IMG/VR virus record: IMGVR_UViG_3300034101_002951
Span: 1 to 43,968 of that record
From: a virus
Strand: one strand, 5' to 3'
Length of the DNA stretch: 43,968 nucleotides
Shown: positions 6,483 through 13,209 of the stretch, one piece after another
Numbering within the stretch: position 1 is the stretch's first letter
Layout of the letters: every line of letters starts with the position of its first letter
The notes under the pieces: model-generated
Databases searched by the model: none
The model's input: the letters and a program-made list of their open reading frames with translations, nothing else
Told to the model about the DNA's origin: nothing
Translations under genes and position numbers: made by a program

Positions 6483-6553
6483 GCGTATCGGCAACTGGTT
6501 GGACCCAACACGTACATGACGCCATCACGCGCGTCGAGAAGGAGACAGGCACC
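6483..6553 (+). promoter_or_regulatory. Motif copy 3, CATCA-loop hairpin, start-associated sequence
   Basis: GTTGGACC (6498-6505) and CATGAC (6515-6520) repeat the motif, here with a 9-base spacer. GACGC-CATCACGC-GCGTC (6518-6535) is a third hairpin with an 8-base CATCA loop. GAAGGAGACAGGCACC precedes the ATG at 6554. Confidence 0.6.
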
Positions 6554-6781
6554 ATGTCAATCGACAACCTCCCGCCTGGCGTGTCCGATTGGGACATCCC
6601 AGGGTACGGAGAGTTCTACGAGACCCTCACCAACCTCGAGTGTCCGAACTGCGGGCACATCCACAAGTCGCTCGAGGTGCTCGGCGACTGGAGTCGCCGC
6701 AACCGCATCGCCACGTTCTGGGCCACCTGCGATCAGTGCGATCACGAGTGGAGCTGGGAATGGGACGGTGACGACGCATGA
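6554..6781 (+). CDS. Small zinc-ribbon protein
   Basis: 75 residues with two CxxC pairs, CPNC near residue 31 and CDQC near residue 61, about 27 residues apart, as in zinc ribbons. The C-terminus is WSWEWDGDDA. It has its own leader with promoter-like motif, so it may begin a second early transcription unit. Function unknown; zinc ribbons often bind nucleic acid or RNA polymerase. Confidence 0.75.
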   Translation: MSIDNLPPGVSDWDIPGYGEFYETLTNLECPNCGHIHKSLEVLGDWSRRNRIATFWATCDQCDHEWSWEWDGDDA

Positions 6782-6873
6782 GCGCGACGGAGTGGCTCAC
6801 GACCCCAACGCCCTGGTTCCTCGTCGGGGGGCTACTGCTGGCGATCCTGTACGTCCTGGGAGGCCCGGAGTGA
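6778..6873 (+). CDS. 31-residue single-pass membrane peptide
   Basis: ATGA overlap with the preceding gene. The peptide has a polar N-terminus (MSATEWLTTPT) and one hydrophobic span (WFLVGGLLLAILYVLGG). It is coupled to both neighbours (ATGA and GTGA), which supports it being real. A small membrane protein in an early region could act in superinfection exclusion; this is inference. Confidence 0.6.
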   Translation: MSATEWLTTPTPWFLVGGLLLAILYVLGGPE

Positions 6874-7022
6874 GGCGGTGGAGGCATCTCATCCTGCACC
6901 GTTGGCGCGATTCGACCTGGGAGTTGACCTGCGAACGATGCGGTCAGATCATCTACGCAACCGAACAGCAGGCACTCCGCCGGCTGGGCGAGCACACCTG
7001 CAAGGAGGCCGGCGATGGCTGA
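6870..7022 (+). CDS. 50-residue zinc-finger-like protein
   Basis: GTG start overlapping the previous stop (GTGA). Contains CERC and, 20 residues later, HTC, giving a CxxC...HxxC-type finger, with a basic Trp-rich N-terminus (MRRWRHLILHRWRD). Likely nucleic-acid binding; no named family. Confidence 0.65.
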   Translation: MRRWRHLILHRWRDSTWELTCERCGQIIYATEQQALRRLGEHTCKEAGDG

Positions 7023-7224
7023 GTACCAGCGATGGTTGATGCAACCCGGGAGGGTGCGACTGCACGTTCCCGACAGGGGCTATCTTGCCCGCAACTGCCT
7101 GACGCAACGGGTGTACTTCACCGACGACCCGCGACTCGCGTGCGCCATCATCAGCTCGAAGCTGGCCACATGGGTGGCTGAACAGCACAACCTCGATTCC
7201 TACACCATCGAGGCGATCACCTGA
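7015..7224 (+). CDS. Small early protein, unknown
   Basis: 69 residues; AAGGAGG lies upstream of the ATG within the end of the preceding gene. Last gene of the small-protein block. Basic N-terminus and a hydrophobic centre (ACAIISSKLATWVAEQ). No family is recognised. Confidence 0.7.
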   Translation: MAEYQRWLMQPGRVRLHVPDRGYLARNCLTQRVYFTDDPRLACAIISSKLATWVAEQHNLDSYTIEAIT

Positions 7225-7230
7225 ACAATC

Positions 7231-7272
7231 TGTAAACCGTGGTTGTAAACCGTCGACGTTATCAGCTAACAT
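7231..7272 (+). promoter_or_regulatory. Promoter with tandem operator repeats
   Basis: TGTAAACCGT is repeated at 7231-7240 and 7244-7253, a 13-base period. The second copy overlaps a -35-like TTGTAA (7243-7248); TAACAT (7267-7272) is the -10 at 18-bp spacing. The next gene encodes a DNA-binding protein, so autoregulation is likely. Confidence 0.6.
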
Positions 7273-7295
7273 GGGTTTGAGAGGAGGTGGCACCC

Positions 7296-7634
7296 ATGCC
7301 ACGAGTACCCGTATTCAAGCCACTGATCGTCGACCTGCTGAAGGCCAGCCCCGAAGGCATCACGACCGCAGACATCGCCGACACCGTCGGATGCAGCCGT
7401 CAGGCCGTCTACAAGACCCTGAACGATTCTGAGGTCAAGGCCAAGGTTGTCGGCAAGAGCGACACAGGTTCAGAGCTCTGGACCTGGGCTCACGACATCG
7501 AGCTCAGCGACCAGTTCAAGGACCTTCCCCGCATCGGAGCGATCTTCCATGTCGTCGAGATGAAGAAGATCGACGACAAGGTGAGGATCACCCTGAAGTC
7601 AGAAGATGGAGTGGAACTCAACTTCCTGGGATGA
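7296..7634 (+). CDS. Winged-helix DNA-binding regulator
   Basis: 112 residues. The frame also opens at GTG 7287, but GAGGAGG (7281-7287) spaces correctly for ATG 7296. Residues about 21-43 (GITTADIADTVGCSRQAVYKTLN) form a clear helix-turn-helix of the winged-helix/MarR-like sort, followed by beta strands. Tandem TGTAAACCGT repeats in its promoter are the probable operator, so it could be the early repressor. It ends before a strong bidirectional hairpin (7671-7704). Confidence 0.75.
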   Translation: MPRVPVFKPLIVDLLKASPEGITTADIADTVGCSRQAVYKTLNDSEVKAKVVGKSDTGSELWTWAHDIELSDQFKDLPRIGAIFHVVEMKKIDDKVRITLKSEDGVELNFLG

Positions 7635-7650
7635 TCGTGTAAAGTACGCG

Positions 7651-7905
7651 TCACTCGGGGAAGGAGTCGGACGAAGCCCGCGGATTCATCTCCGTGGGCT
7701 TCGTTCGTTGTCGGGTCATTCGATGGCGGTAGCGAACGTCGCCAGGCTCAACGAGCTCGTAGTCAGTGAATCGCTGCGCCTGATTGCGCCGGTACCTGCC
7801 AAGCCAGCAGTGCTCGCATAGATCCACCAAGTACTCGAGGTGGTCGCCACCCCAGTGGTCCAGCACCACGGTCTGGCCGGCGTGCATCCAGTGATGCTCA
7901 CACAT
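7651..7905 (-). CDS. Small Cys/His protein downstream of HNH gene
   Basis: 84 residues. ATG at 7905 overlaps the end of the HNH gene by eight bases, so the two are coupled. The sequence has MCEHHWMH and, about 30 residues later, LCEHCWLGR, a CxxH...CxxC set that could hold zinc. Its 3' end runs through the hairpin at 7671-7704. A longer frame upstream (to 8013) lies inside the HNH gene and is not needed. Confidence 0.6.
   Translation of the reverse strand: MCEHHWMHAGQTVVLDHWGGDHLEYLVDLCEHCWLGRYRRNQAQRFTDYELVEPGDVRYRHRMTRQRTKPTEMNPRASSDSFPE
7671..7704. terminator. Bidirectional hairpin terminator
   Basis: A 13-pair stem (7671-7683 with 7692-7704, one G-T pair) with an 8-base loop, followed on the plus strand by TCGTTGT. 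It lies between the plus-strand regulator and the convergent HNH cassette and partly inside the 3' end of the latter. Confidence 0.65.
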
Positions 7906-8371
7906 CGCGATACGGCCGATAGAGATGGGCCCGCGCCTTGGTGCGTCCCGTGTTGCAGCGATGGCACGCCGGCACGAGGTTGGACGGCCGGTTGTTCGTG
8001 CGGTCGTGGTCAACGTGATCGACCGTCAGCACCCCGGTCCAGGTTCCCGACCCTCGAGCCCCTTCGGTCCAGTTCACGTGTTCCCCGCACCAGTGACACT
8101 GGTGTGGGCCGTAACCGATCTGCTTGAACAGCACGATCCGATGAACTGACCTCCCCTTCCACTTCACGTACCCGTCCTCATCGAACGTGACCGGAGCCTC
8201 ACGCTTGCGGTCTGCGATGTTCCCCCACCGCCGCCAACGCTGGTAGTGGGCCGCGCACAGCGATCGGGCCCACACCTCTCGTCCACACCCAGGCGCGATG
8301 CAGCTCGAAGCGTTCTCGGCCTGGGAGGTGGGCAGCTCGACGTTGAGATTGTCGATGCTGCCGCCTGTCAT
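7898..8371 (-). CDS. HNH homing-type endonuclease
   Basis: 157 residues. Residues 24-50 hold a CxxxxC...CxxH zinc motif followed by YQRWRRWG, typical of phage HNH proteins. The core HNH motif is at about 117-140: VDHVDHD with N131 and CHRC at 136-139, plus CHWC at 92-95. It would cut DNA as a free-standing endonuclease. It lies on the opposite strand to its neighbours between two regulatory genes, in a three-gene cassette coupled by ATGA and an eight-base overlap. This looks like an inserted element. Confidence 0.9.
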   Translation of the reverse strand: MTGGSIDNLNVELPTSQAENASSCIAPGCGREVWARSLCAAHYQRWRRWGNIADRKREAPVTFDEDGYVKWKGRSVHRIVLFKQIGYGPHQCHWCGEHVNWTEGARGSGTWTGVLTVDHVDHDRTNNRPSNLVPACHRCNTGRTKARAHLYRPYRDV

Positions 8372-8610
8372 TCGACCATCTTAGGCATAAGGAATGTTGC
8401 TTGTACAATCACTCCGTGTTCGACGACTGCCTCCCTTCGCTCCCTGGCACATGGGAGCTCCCGGCCTTGCGCGTCGACGATTCCAACCATGAGAGAAGGG
8501 TCCTGCTCGAGGCCGGCTTCGGTTTCGCTGCCCGAGGCAACGAGTACACCGACCAGCTCGAGCGGCTCCATGACACCCTCTGGGGTGTTGACGACGCCCA
8601 CACCTTCCAC
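8368..8610 (-). CDS. Small protein upstream of HNH gene
   Basis: 80 residues from GTG 8610; its TGA overlaps the HNH ATG (ATGA), which favours this strand over the 70-codon frame on the other. There is no clear ribosome-binding site. The frame stays open upstream to a TAA at 8665-8667 through a Lys/Arg-rich stretch, so the true start may be non-standard or the gene shortened. Function unknown. Confidence 0.5.
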   Translation of the reverse strand: MEGVGVVNTPEGVMEPLELVGVLVASGSETEAGLEQDPSLMVGIVDAQGRELPCARERREAVVEHGVIVQATFLMPKMVE

Positions 8611-8613
8611 TAA

Positions 8614-8780
8614 CTTGACAGGTGTTGTACGGCGAAGCCGCCGGCCCTTCTTCTTCTTGTCGCATTACAGCGACGCTTTCCATTTATCACGACGATGACA
8701 CAGATGTGCTTTCTGGGGCCCTCCCTAGTGGCCGTCGCACTAATAGCTCTAAGTCGTCGCACTAAACACCAGGAGGTTTC
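8614..8780. promoter_or_regulatory. Divergent intergenic region with 22-bp-spaced repeats
   Basis: CGTCGCACTAA occurs at 8733-8743 and 8755-8765, exactly 22 bases apart. A degenerate inverted copy, TTACAGCGACG, lies near 8666. This spacing, two helical turns, suggests paired repressor sites for the downstream plus-strand operon, possibly bound by the RHH-like protein encoded next. AGGAGG at 8771-8776 serves the gene at 8781. Confidence 0.5.
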
Positions 8781-9365
8781 ATGCCAGTCGCCCCGCGACC
8801 TGCATCTGACGACAGTTTCGCCCTGCAATCAGGGGGAGATGAGGCAACAGGGCTGATCCTGGACAAGGCAGTCGAAGGGGATTTCAGCGACTATTCCCCC
8901 GACGCTTTCTTCCACCGGGCAATCAGCGGTGGGGCTGCTCGGAGCTTCCAGGTCAGCGGGTTCTCGATCTCATCCACGGTGCAGCGGGGGCTCGACATCG
9001 TGATGAGCAGCGGCCAGTTCCCCTACCGGGCCAAGAGCGACGCCTACCGCAACTGGCTCATGCACGGACTGATCCGGGACCTGATGCGGATGGACGCCGG
9101 CCACAGCGACGAGGAGCTCAACAAGGTTGTCAACGAGCTCATGCAGTTGGCGATCGAGCAGGAAGCGCAGCGCCAGCAGGACTACCTCGTCCACTTCGAG
9201 CGCACCTTGGCGAAGCTCCGCACCCAGCGCGACAGGGACGGGTTCGAGCAGGCGGTGAAGCTCGCCCGCCAGTACCCACTCAAGCCGGCGCTGGCCGCGA
9301 AGCGCGACGAGATCATCTCGAAGATGCAACGAACCGAACATGAACCCATCAACCCTGAATGGTGA
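8781..9365 (+). CDS. Putative ribbon-helix-helix DNA-binding protein
   Basis: 194 residues behind AGGAGG. Residues about 54-100 (SFQVSGFSISSTVQRGL...YRAKSDAYRNWLMHGL) follow the strand-helix-helix layout of RHH proteins: a short strand, then a helix, then a second helix after a Tyr-Arg-x-Lys-Ser-Asp turn. The C-terminal half is long helical, Gln/Arg/Lys-rich. It heads the recombination operon and could regulate it through the 22-bp-spaced repeats upstream. The RHH call is by eye. Confidence 0.55.
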   Translation: MPVAPRPASDDSFALQSGGDEATGLILDKAVEGDFSDYSPDAFFHRAISGGAARSFQVSGFSISSTVQRGLDIVMSSGQFPYRAKSDAYRNWLMHGLIRDLMRMDAGHSDEELNKVVNELMQLAIEQEAQRQQDYLVHFERTLAKLRTQRDRDGFEQAVKLARQYPLKPALAAKRDEIISKMQRTEHEPINPEW

Positions 9366-11050
9366 AAGGTGATAGATTGACCTCCTTCCCCTCAAGCTCT
9401 GCGCCTACGGCGCATCGCCCCCCCAACCACCCGGCAGGCAGGGAGCGGGAGTGGACTCCCCAGTCTCTCCCCTCTCTGTCTCCGGTCGGGCTGGACGACC
9501 AGTTCCCCGACCTGCCTGAGTGGTTCGGCGGGTTCCGTGACCATCAGCGCGACGCGATCTGCGAGGTGGTGGACGCCTACAAGCGCGGAGCCGATGCGGT
9601 GTTCCTCGACGGGCCGACCGGCAGCGGCAAGACCCTCGTCGGTGAGGCTGTCCGTCAGGTCATCGGCGGCAAGGCGATGTACGTCTGCCACAGCCTCGGC
9701 CTCCAGGACCAGTTCGTCAGCGACTTCCCCTACGCCAGGGTGCTCAAGGGGTCAACCAACTACCCCACCGAGCTCATGTCCTATCCCGAGTACACCGGAG
9801 GGGATTGCACGCCCGAGTGCCAGTGGTGCACCGGACCCGAGAGCTGCCCCTACAAGATCGCCAAGCGTGCAGCACAGGCATCCGACCTGGCGGTGCTCAA
9901 CACCGCGTACTTCCTCAACACCATCAACCACACGGACAACTTCGCCGGCAGACGGCTGGTCATCCTCGACGAGGCAGACACCATCGAATCGCTCGTCATG
10001 GGCTTCGAGGAGTTCCGGCTGTCGGGGAGGTTCCTGAGGAAGCTCGGCCTGACCGCCCCCAACAAGGGTGTCCATCGACAGACCGTCGGCAAGTTCCTCG
10101 TCGATCAGGTCGAGCCGCGCGTGAAGAAGATGGTGTCGGTCATGCGGCGGGAGCTCAACGCCGGCAGTCTCGACGTCGACGGGTTCAGGACCCTCCAACA
10201 GCTCGAGCAGCTCCACAAGCGCGCCCGGGTCGTTGCCGCCAAGTACAAGGCCGGAACCTGGGTGCGGTGCTACGACCACACCGGAGCGTTCATCCTCAAG
10301 CCCATCAGCGTTGCCGACGTGTCCCCCAACCGCCTCTGGCAGCACTCGAGGCTGTGGCTGTTGATGTCAGCCACGCTCGTCTCCACCCAGGAGATCATCT
10401 CGAGTCTCGGGATGTCAGGGCTGAAGGTCGAGACCGTCACCATGCCGATGACGTTCCCCGTTGAGCATCGCCCCCTGTACGCCGTGCCCATCGAGAAGGT
10501 GACCGCCAAGACGAAGGAGTCCGCCTACCCGCGCATCGCCACGGCCATCGAGAAGGTGCTCGATCGGCACCCCAACGACCGCGTGCTCGTGCACACCGTG
10601 AACTACGAGTTCGCGTCGTACCTCCAGCGGCATGTCAACACCGACCGCCAGAAGCTGACCTACCAGAACGCCGGGGAGCGCGAGCCCATCCTCGAGGAGT
10701 TCCGTCGACGGATGGCCGCAGTGCTGTTCGCCCCCAGCCTGGACCGCGGGTTCGACTTCCGCGACGACGACGCACGTGTGGTGATCGTTGCGAAGCTCCC
10801 GTATCCGTACCTCGGTGACCAGCAGATCTCCGCACGGATGAACACCCCGGACGGACAGTACTGGTACACGATCCAGACCATCCGCTCGCTCGTCCAGATG
10901 ACCGGCAGGGGAGTGCGCTCCAAGGAGGACTGGGCCCACACCTACATCCTCGACGCCGGCTTCATGGACTTCCTGCGCCGCAACCGTCACCTCCTGCCCG
11001 AGTGGTGGCTGGACGCACTCCGCACCGACGTCGTCGAACGGACGTTGTGA
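9359..11050 (+). CDS. DinG/XPD-type superfamily 2 helicase
   Basis: 563 residues. Walker A GPTGSGK at about 85-91, DEAD box at 204-207 (VILDEADTIE), and motif VI near 513-532 (QMTGRGVRSKEDWAH). Four cysteines at about 150, 154, 157 and 163 stand between motifs I and II, where XPD/Rad3/DinG helicases hold a 4Fe-4S cluster. That makes it a probable 5'-to-3' helicase for replication or recombination intermediates. The ATG overlaps the previous stop; a TTG a few codons in, with AAAGGTGATAG upstream, is an alternative start. Confidence 0.9.
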   Translation: MVKGDRLTSFPSSSAPTAHRPPNHPAGREREWTPQSLPSLSPVGLDDQFPDLPEWFGGFRDHQRDAICEVVDAYKRGADAVFLDGPTGSGKTLVGEAVRQVIGGKAMYVCHSLGLQDQFVSDFPYARVLKGSTNYPTELMSYPEYTGGDCTPECQWCTGPESCPYKIAKRAAQASDLAVLNTAYFLNTINHTDNFAGRRLVILDEADTIESLVMGFEEFRLSGRFLRKLGLTAPNKGVHRQTVGKFLVDQVEPRVKKMVSVMRRELNAGSLDVDGFRTLQQLEQLHKRARVVAAKYKAGTWVRCYDHTGAFILKPISVADVSPNRLWQHSRLWLLMSATLVSTQEIISSLGMSGLKVETVTMPMTFPVEHRPLYAVPIEKVTAKTKESAYPRIATAIEKVLDRHPNDRVLVHTVNYEFASYLQRHVNTDRQKLTYQNAGEREPILEEFRRRMAAVLFAPSLDRGFDFRDDDARVVIVAKLPYPYLGDQQISARMNTPDGQYWYTIQTIRSLVQMTGRGVRSKEDWAHTYILDAGFMDFLRRNRHLLPEWWLDALRTDVVERTL

Positions 11051-11070
11051 GAAATAGTTGCTGTTGAGGG

Positions 11071-11098
11071 TTGACAGAAAGTAGAAGGTGAGTAGACT
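11071..11098 (+). promoter_or_regulatory. Sigma-70-type promoter
   Basis: A perfect TTGACA (11071-11076), 16-base spacer and TAGACT (11093-11098), placed in the 83-base gap before the gene at 11134. This is the best canonical promoter in the window and would drive the exonuclease/Sak4 operon separately from the helicase. Confidence 0.8.
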
Positions 11099-11133
11099 CA
11101 TCACCCCAACCCCTTCCAGACGAGGAGAATGAC

Positions 11134-11784
11134 ATGTCCGACACCTTCGAGCTCAGCTCCGGGCTGATCGAGGACTACACCGGAACCATCAGCGACGCCT
11201 ACTTCGGCTTCGACGCTGCCTACAACAACGGTGGCACCTGCCTGCTGAAGCTCGTCGTGTCCGCCGACGACAAGACGATGTTCGACGGCGGCGAGACCAC
11301 CCAGATCTACACCGTCGGCGAGGGCTTCGAGCCCATCAACGGCGGAGCACAGGTCGCCCACGAGTCGGGCAAGCAGAAGAACTTCAACAAGCAGTCGGGC
11401 GTCGGCCTCCTGATCCAGTCGGTGGCCGACATCGACGGCGGGCTGGACATCCTGCGGGAGCGCGGCACGGCGTTCGACGCCGGCATCTGGAAGGGACTCC
11501 ACGTCGAGTTCTACGCCAAGGAGTTCTCCGCCAAGATCAACGGCGAGGACAGGACCTGGACCCGCACCCTGATCCGCTCCATCGGTGACGGCCCGACCGC
11601 CGAGGTCGTGGACAACGCCAGCGCCCTCGACCCCGTCCTGCGGGGCAAGCTCAAGGCCATCGCCGTGTCCGCTGCGGACCACGACGCCTTCATCGAGAAG
11701 GCGTTCAGCGAGCTGGACCTGTCGCCCGAGGCCGAGGCCCTCGTCGTGGACGCCAGCGTCTACGCGGATCTGCGGGCCTCCTGA
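11134..11784 (+). CDS. Candidate ssDNA-binding or recombination protein
   Basis: 216 residues; GAGGAGAATGAC precedes the ATG. The N-terminal half is beta-rich (TISDAYFGFDAAYNNGGTCLLKLVVSADD, then IYTVGEG) and the C-terminus is helical and acidic. It lies between the helicase and exonuclease/Sak4 genes under its own strong promoter, so high expression is likely. That context fits a phage single-strand-binding protein that partners Sak4. I recognise no signature, so the role is inferred only from position and fold-like pattern. Confidence 0.6.
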   Translation: MSDTFELSSGLIEDYTGTISDAYFGFDAAYNNGGTCLLKLVVSADDKTMFDGGETTQIYTVGEGFEPINGGAQVAHESGKQKNFNKQSGVGLLIQSVADIDGGLDILRERGTAFDAGIWKGLHVEFYAKEFSAKINGEDRTWTRTLIRSIGDGPTAEVVDNASALDPVLRGKLKAIAVSAADHDAFIEKAFSELDLSPEAEALVVDASVYADLRAS

Positions 11785-11810
11785 GGTCATGGGGGGAGTG
11801 AGGTGGGTTC

Positions 11811-12128
11811 TTGCATCCCTTCTCCCTGCCTCCTCCCCCCGCCTTCTCCATGACGGTGCAACCAACGCCGGCTGGGTCCCCACCACAGACACAACGAGGA
11901 CGACCAGCCGAGTACCACCCAGCCCTTGAGGACATCAAGGGATATGAGCCAGGCGCGTGGTGGGTCCTGGCGACATTCGAGTCGGTCAACGGTGCGAAGC
12001 ACTCGAAGTCTCGCATCCTCACCGGCAAGACCCGTATCCCCGAACCCACTCCCGGAATGGAGTGGGACTTTCTCGTCGTCAGATTCCCTGAGGACGATCG
12101 CAGCGAACTGTGGGTGAAGCATGAGTGA
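11811..12128 (+). CDS. Small protein before exonuclease
   Basis: 105 residues from TTG 11811, supported by GTGAGGTGG upstream; ATG 11850 is an alternative without a ribosome-binding site. Pro-rich N-terminus then a compact segment (WWVLATFESVNGAKHSKSRILTGK...FLVVRFPEDD). The stop overlaps the exonuclease ATG by eight bases. Function unknown. Confidence 0.65.
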   Translation: MHPFSLPPPPAFSMTVQPTPAGSPPQTQRGRPAEYHPALEDIKGYEPGAWWVLATFESVNGAKHSKSRILTGKTRIPEPTPGMEWDFLVVRFPEDDRSELWVKHE

Positions 12129-13029
12129 TGACCGGCCGAACGTGTACCAGGAGGGGGATCTGTGGGTCTACCGAGCCTCCAGCCTGGGGTCGTGCACGAG
12201 GTCGCTCCTGTTCGCCAGGAAGGGGATGGAGCCACTGCCGCCCCCTTCCTGGCTCCAGGAGAAGTTCGACCAGGGCAACGCCATGGAGGACACCCTCATG
12301 GCCCAGTTCGCCTCCGACAACAGCGTGACGGTCGACGGCGAACAGTTGGAGGTTGAGCTCCGAACCTCCCCGACGACGTTGGTGCGTGGACACATCGACG
12401 GCATGACGCGAATGAACAACAAGCGTGTGGTCGTGGATGCGAAGTTCCTGGGCAAGTCCTTGTGGACGGACCTCCGTGCCAAGGGTGTGACGGCGTTCCC
12501 GCACTACGCCTGGCAGACCTCCGTGTACTGCCACGCCCTCGAGGCCGACGAGTGGTGTCTCGCCATGGGACTCAAGGACGAACAGGGCACGTGGACAGGT
12601 GAGATGCACTACCTGTTCGGCACGCCCACGTTTTCCCGTGACGACATCGTCGCCCGCATCTCCGAGATCGAAGCGTACGTCGGTAGTGAGATCCTGCCGG
12701 CGTGCCCGACTCCCCCCGACTACCCCTGCCCCTTCTACTACCTCCACGACGACGAGGAGGAGGTGGTCGAGCTGACCGGAGTCGACTCCGACCGCATGTA
12801 TCAGGCGTGGGACTGCTACCAGCAGGCCAAGGAGCTCGAGGCCAAGGCGAAGCGCATCAAGGAGGACGGGTATCGCGCTGCGAAGCAGTTGTTCGAGAAG
12901 CACGGACCCCGCCTGAAGGGCTCGAAGATCTCCATGACATGGGTGCCCGACAGCGATGTGCCCGAGCAGACCGTGACCCGCAAGGGTTACACGAAGAAGG
13001 GGTACCCACGGTGGAAGTCGACCGACTGA
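12121..13029 (+). CDS. PD-(D/E)XK exonuclease (Cas4/RecB-like)
   Basis: 302 residues. Acidic residue E56, GHIDG at 90-94, DAK at 106-108 and Q132 match the E...GHxD...DxK...Q order of RecB/Cas4-type nucleases. A cysteine at residue 25 and two more near 203 and 210 recall the Fe-S cysteines of Cas4, but only three are seen, so a cluster is doubtful. It should resect DNA ends for the recombinase encoded just downstream. The C-terminus is Lys-rich. Confidence 0.85.
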   Translation: MSDDRPNVYQEGDLWVYRASSLGSCTRSLLFARKGMEPLPPPSWLQEKFDQGNAMEDTLMAQFASDNSVTVDGEQLEVELRTSPTTLVRGHIDGMTRMNNKRVVVDAKFLGKSLWTDLRAKGVTAFPHYAWQTSVYCHALEADEWCLAMGLKDEQGTWTGEMHYLFGTPTFSRDDIVARISEIEAYVGSEILPACPTPPDYPCPFYYLHDDEEEVVELTGVDSDRMYQAWDCYQQAKELEAKAKRIKEDGYRAAKQLFEKHGPRLKGSKISMTWVPDSDVPEQTVTRKGYTKKGYPRWKSTD

Positions 13030-13208
13030 CCATTGTCGCATCGACGACCCACTCGAGATGGACCCTCACGCCCGACTCAGACGCCATGAGATGGGACCTG
13101 CGACTGGTCGACGACACCCTCGGTGAGCAGCTCTGTTTCCCTTTGTACGAGGACGAGATGGCCGCTCTCCAACTTGCCCTTTCCATCATCATCCCCGAGG
13201 AGGATTGA
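13011..13208 (+). CDS. Small protein between exonuclease and Sak4
   Basis: 65 residues from GTG 13011, which overlaps the exonuclease end by 19 bases; GAAGGGG lies 8 bases upstream. The C-terminus is a hydrophobic-acidic helix (EMAALQLALSIIIPEED). It ends one base before the ATG of the ATPase gene. Function unknown; possibly a nuclease or recombinase accessory. Confidence 0.6.
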   Translation: MEVDRLTIVASTTHSRWTLTPDSDAMRWDLRLVDDTLGEQLCFPLYEDEMAALQLALSIIIPEED

Positions 13209-13209
13209 C

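Noticed and set aside
8401-8613. 70-codon plus-strand frame opposite the HNH partner
   Set aside because: The minus-strand frame has an ATGA link to the HNH gene; this one starts with TTG and lacks a ribosome-binding site.
12121-13029. True Cas4 with an Fe-S cluster, implying CRISPR
   Set aside because: Only three plausible cysteines are seen and no cas genes are near; phage recombination context explains it better.
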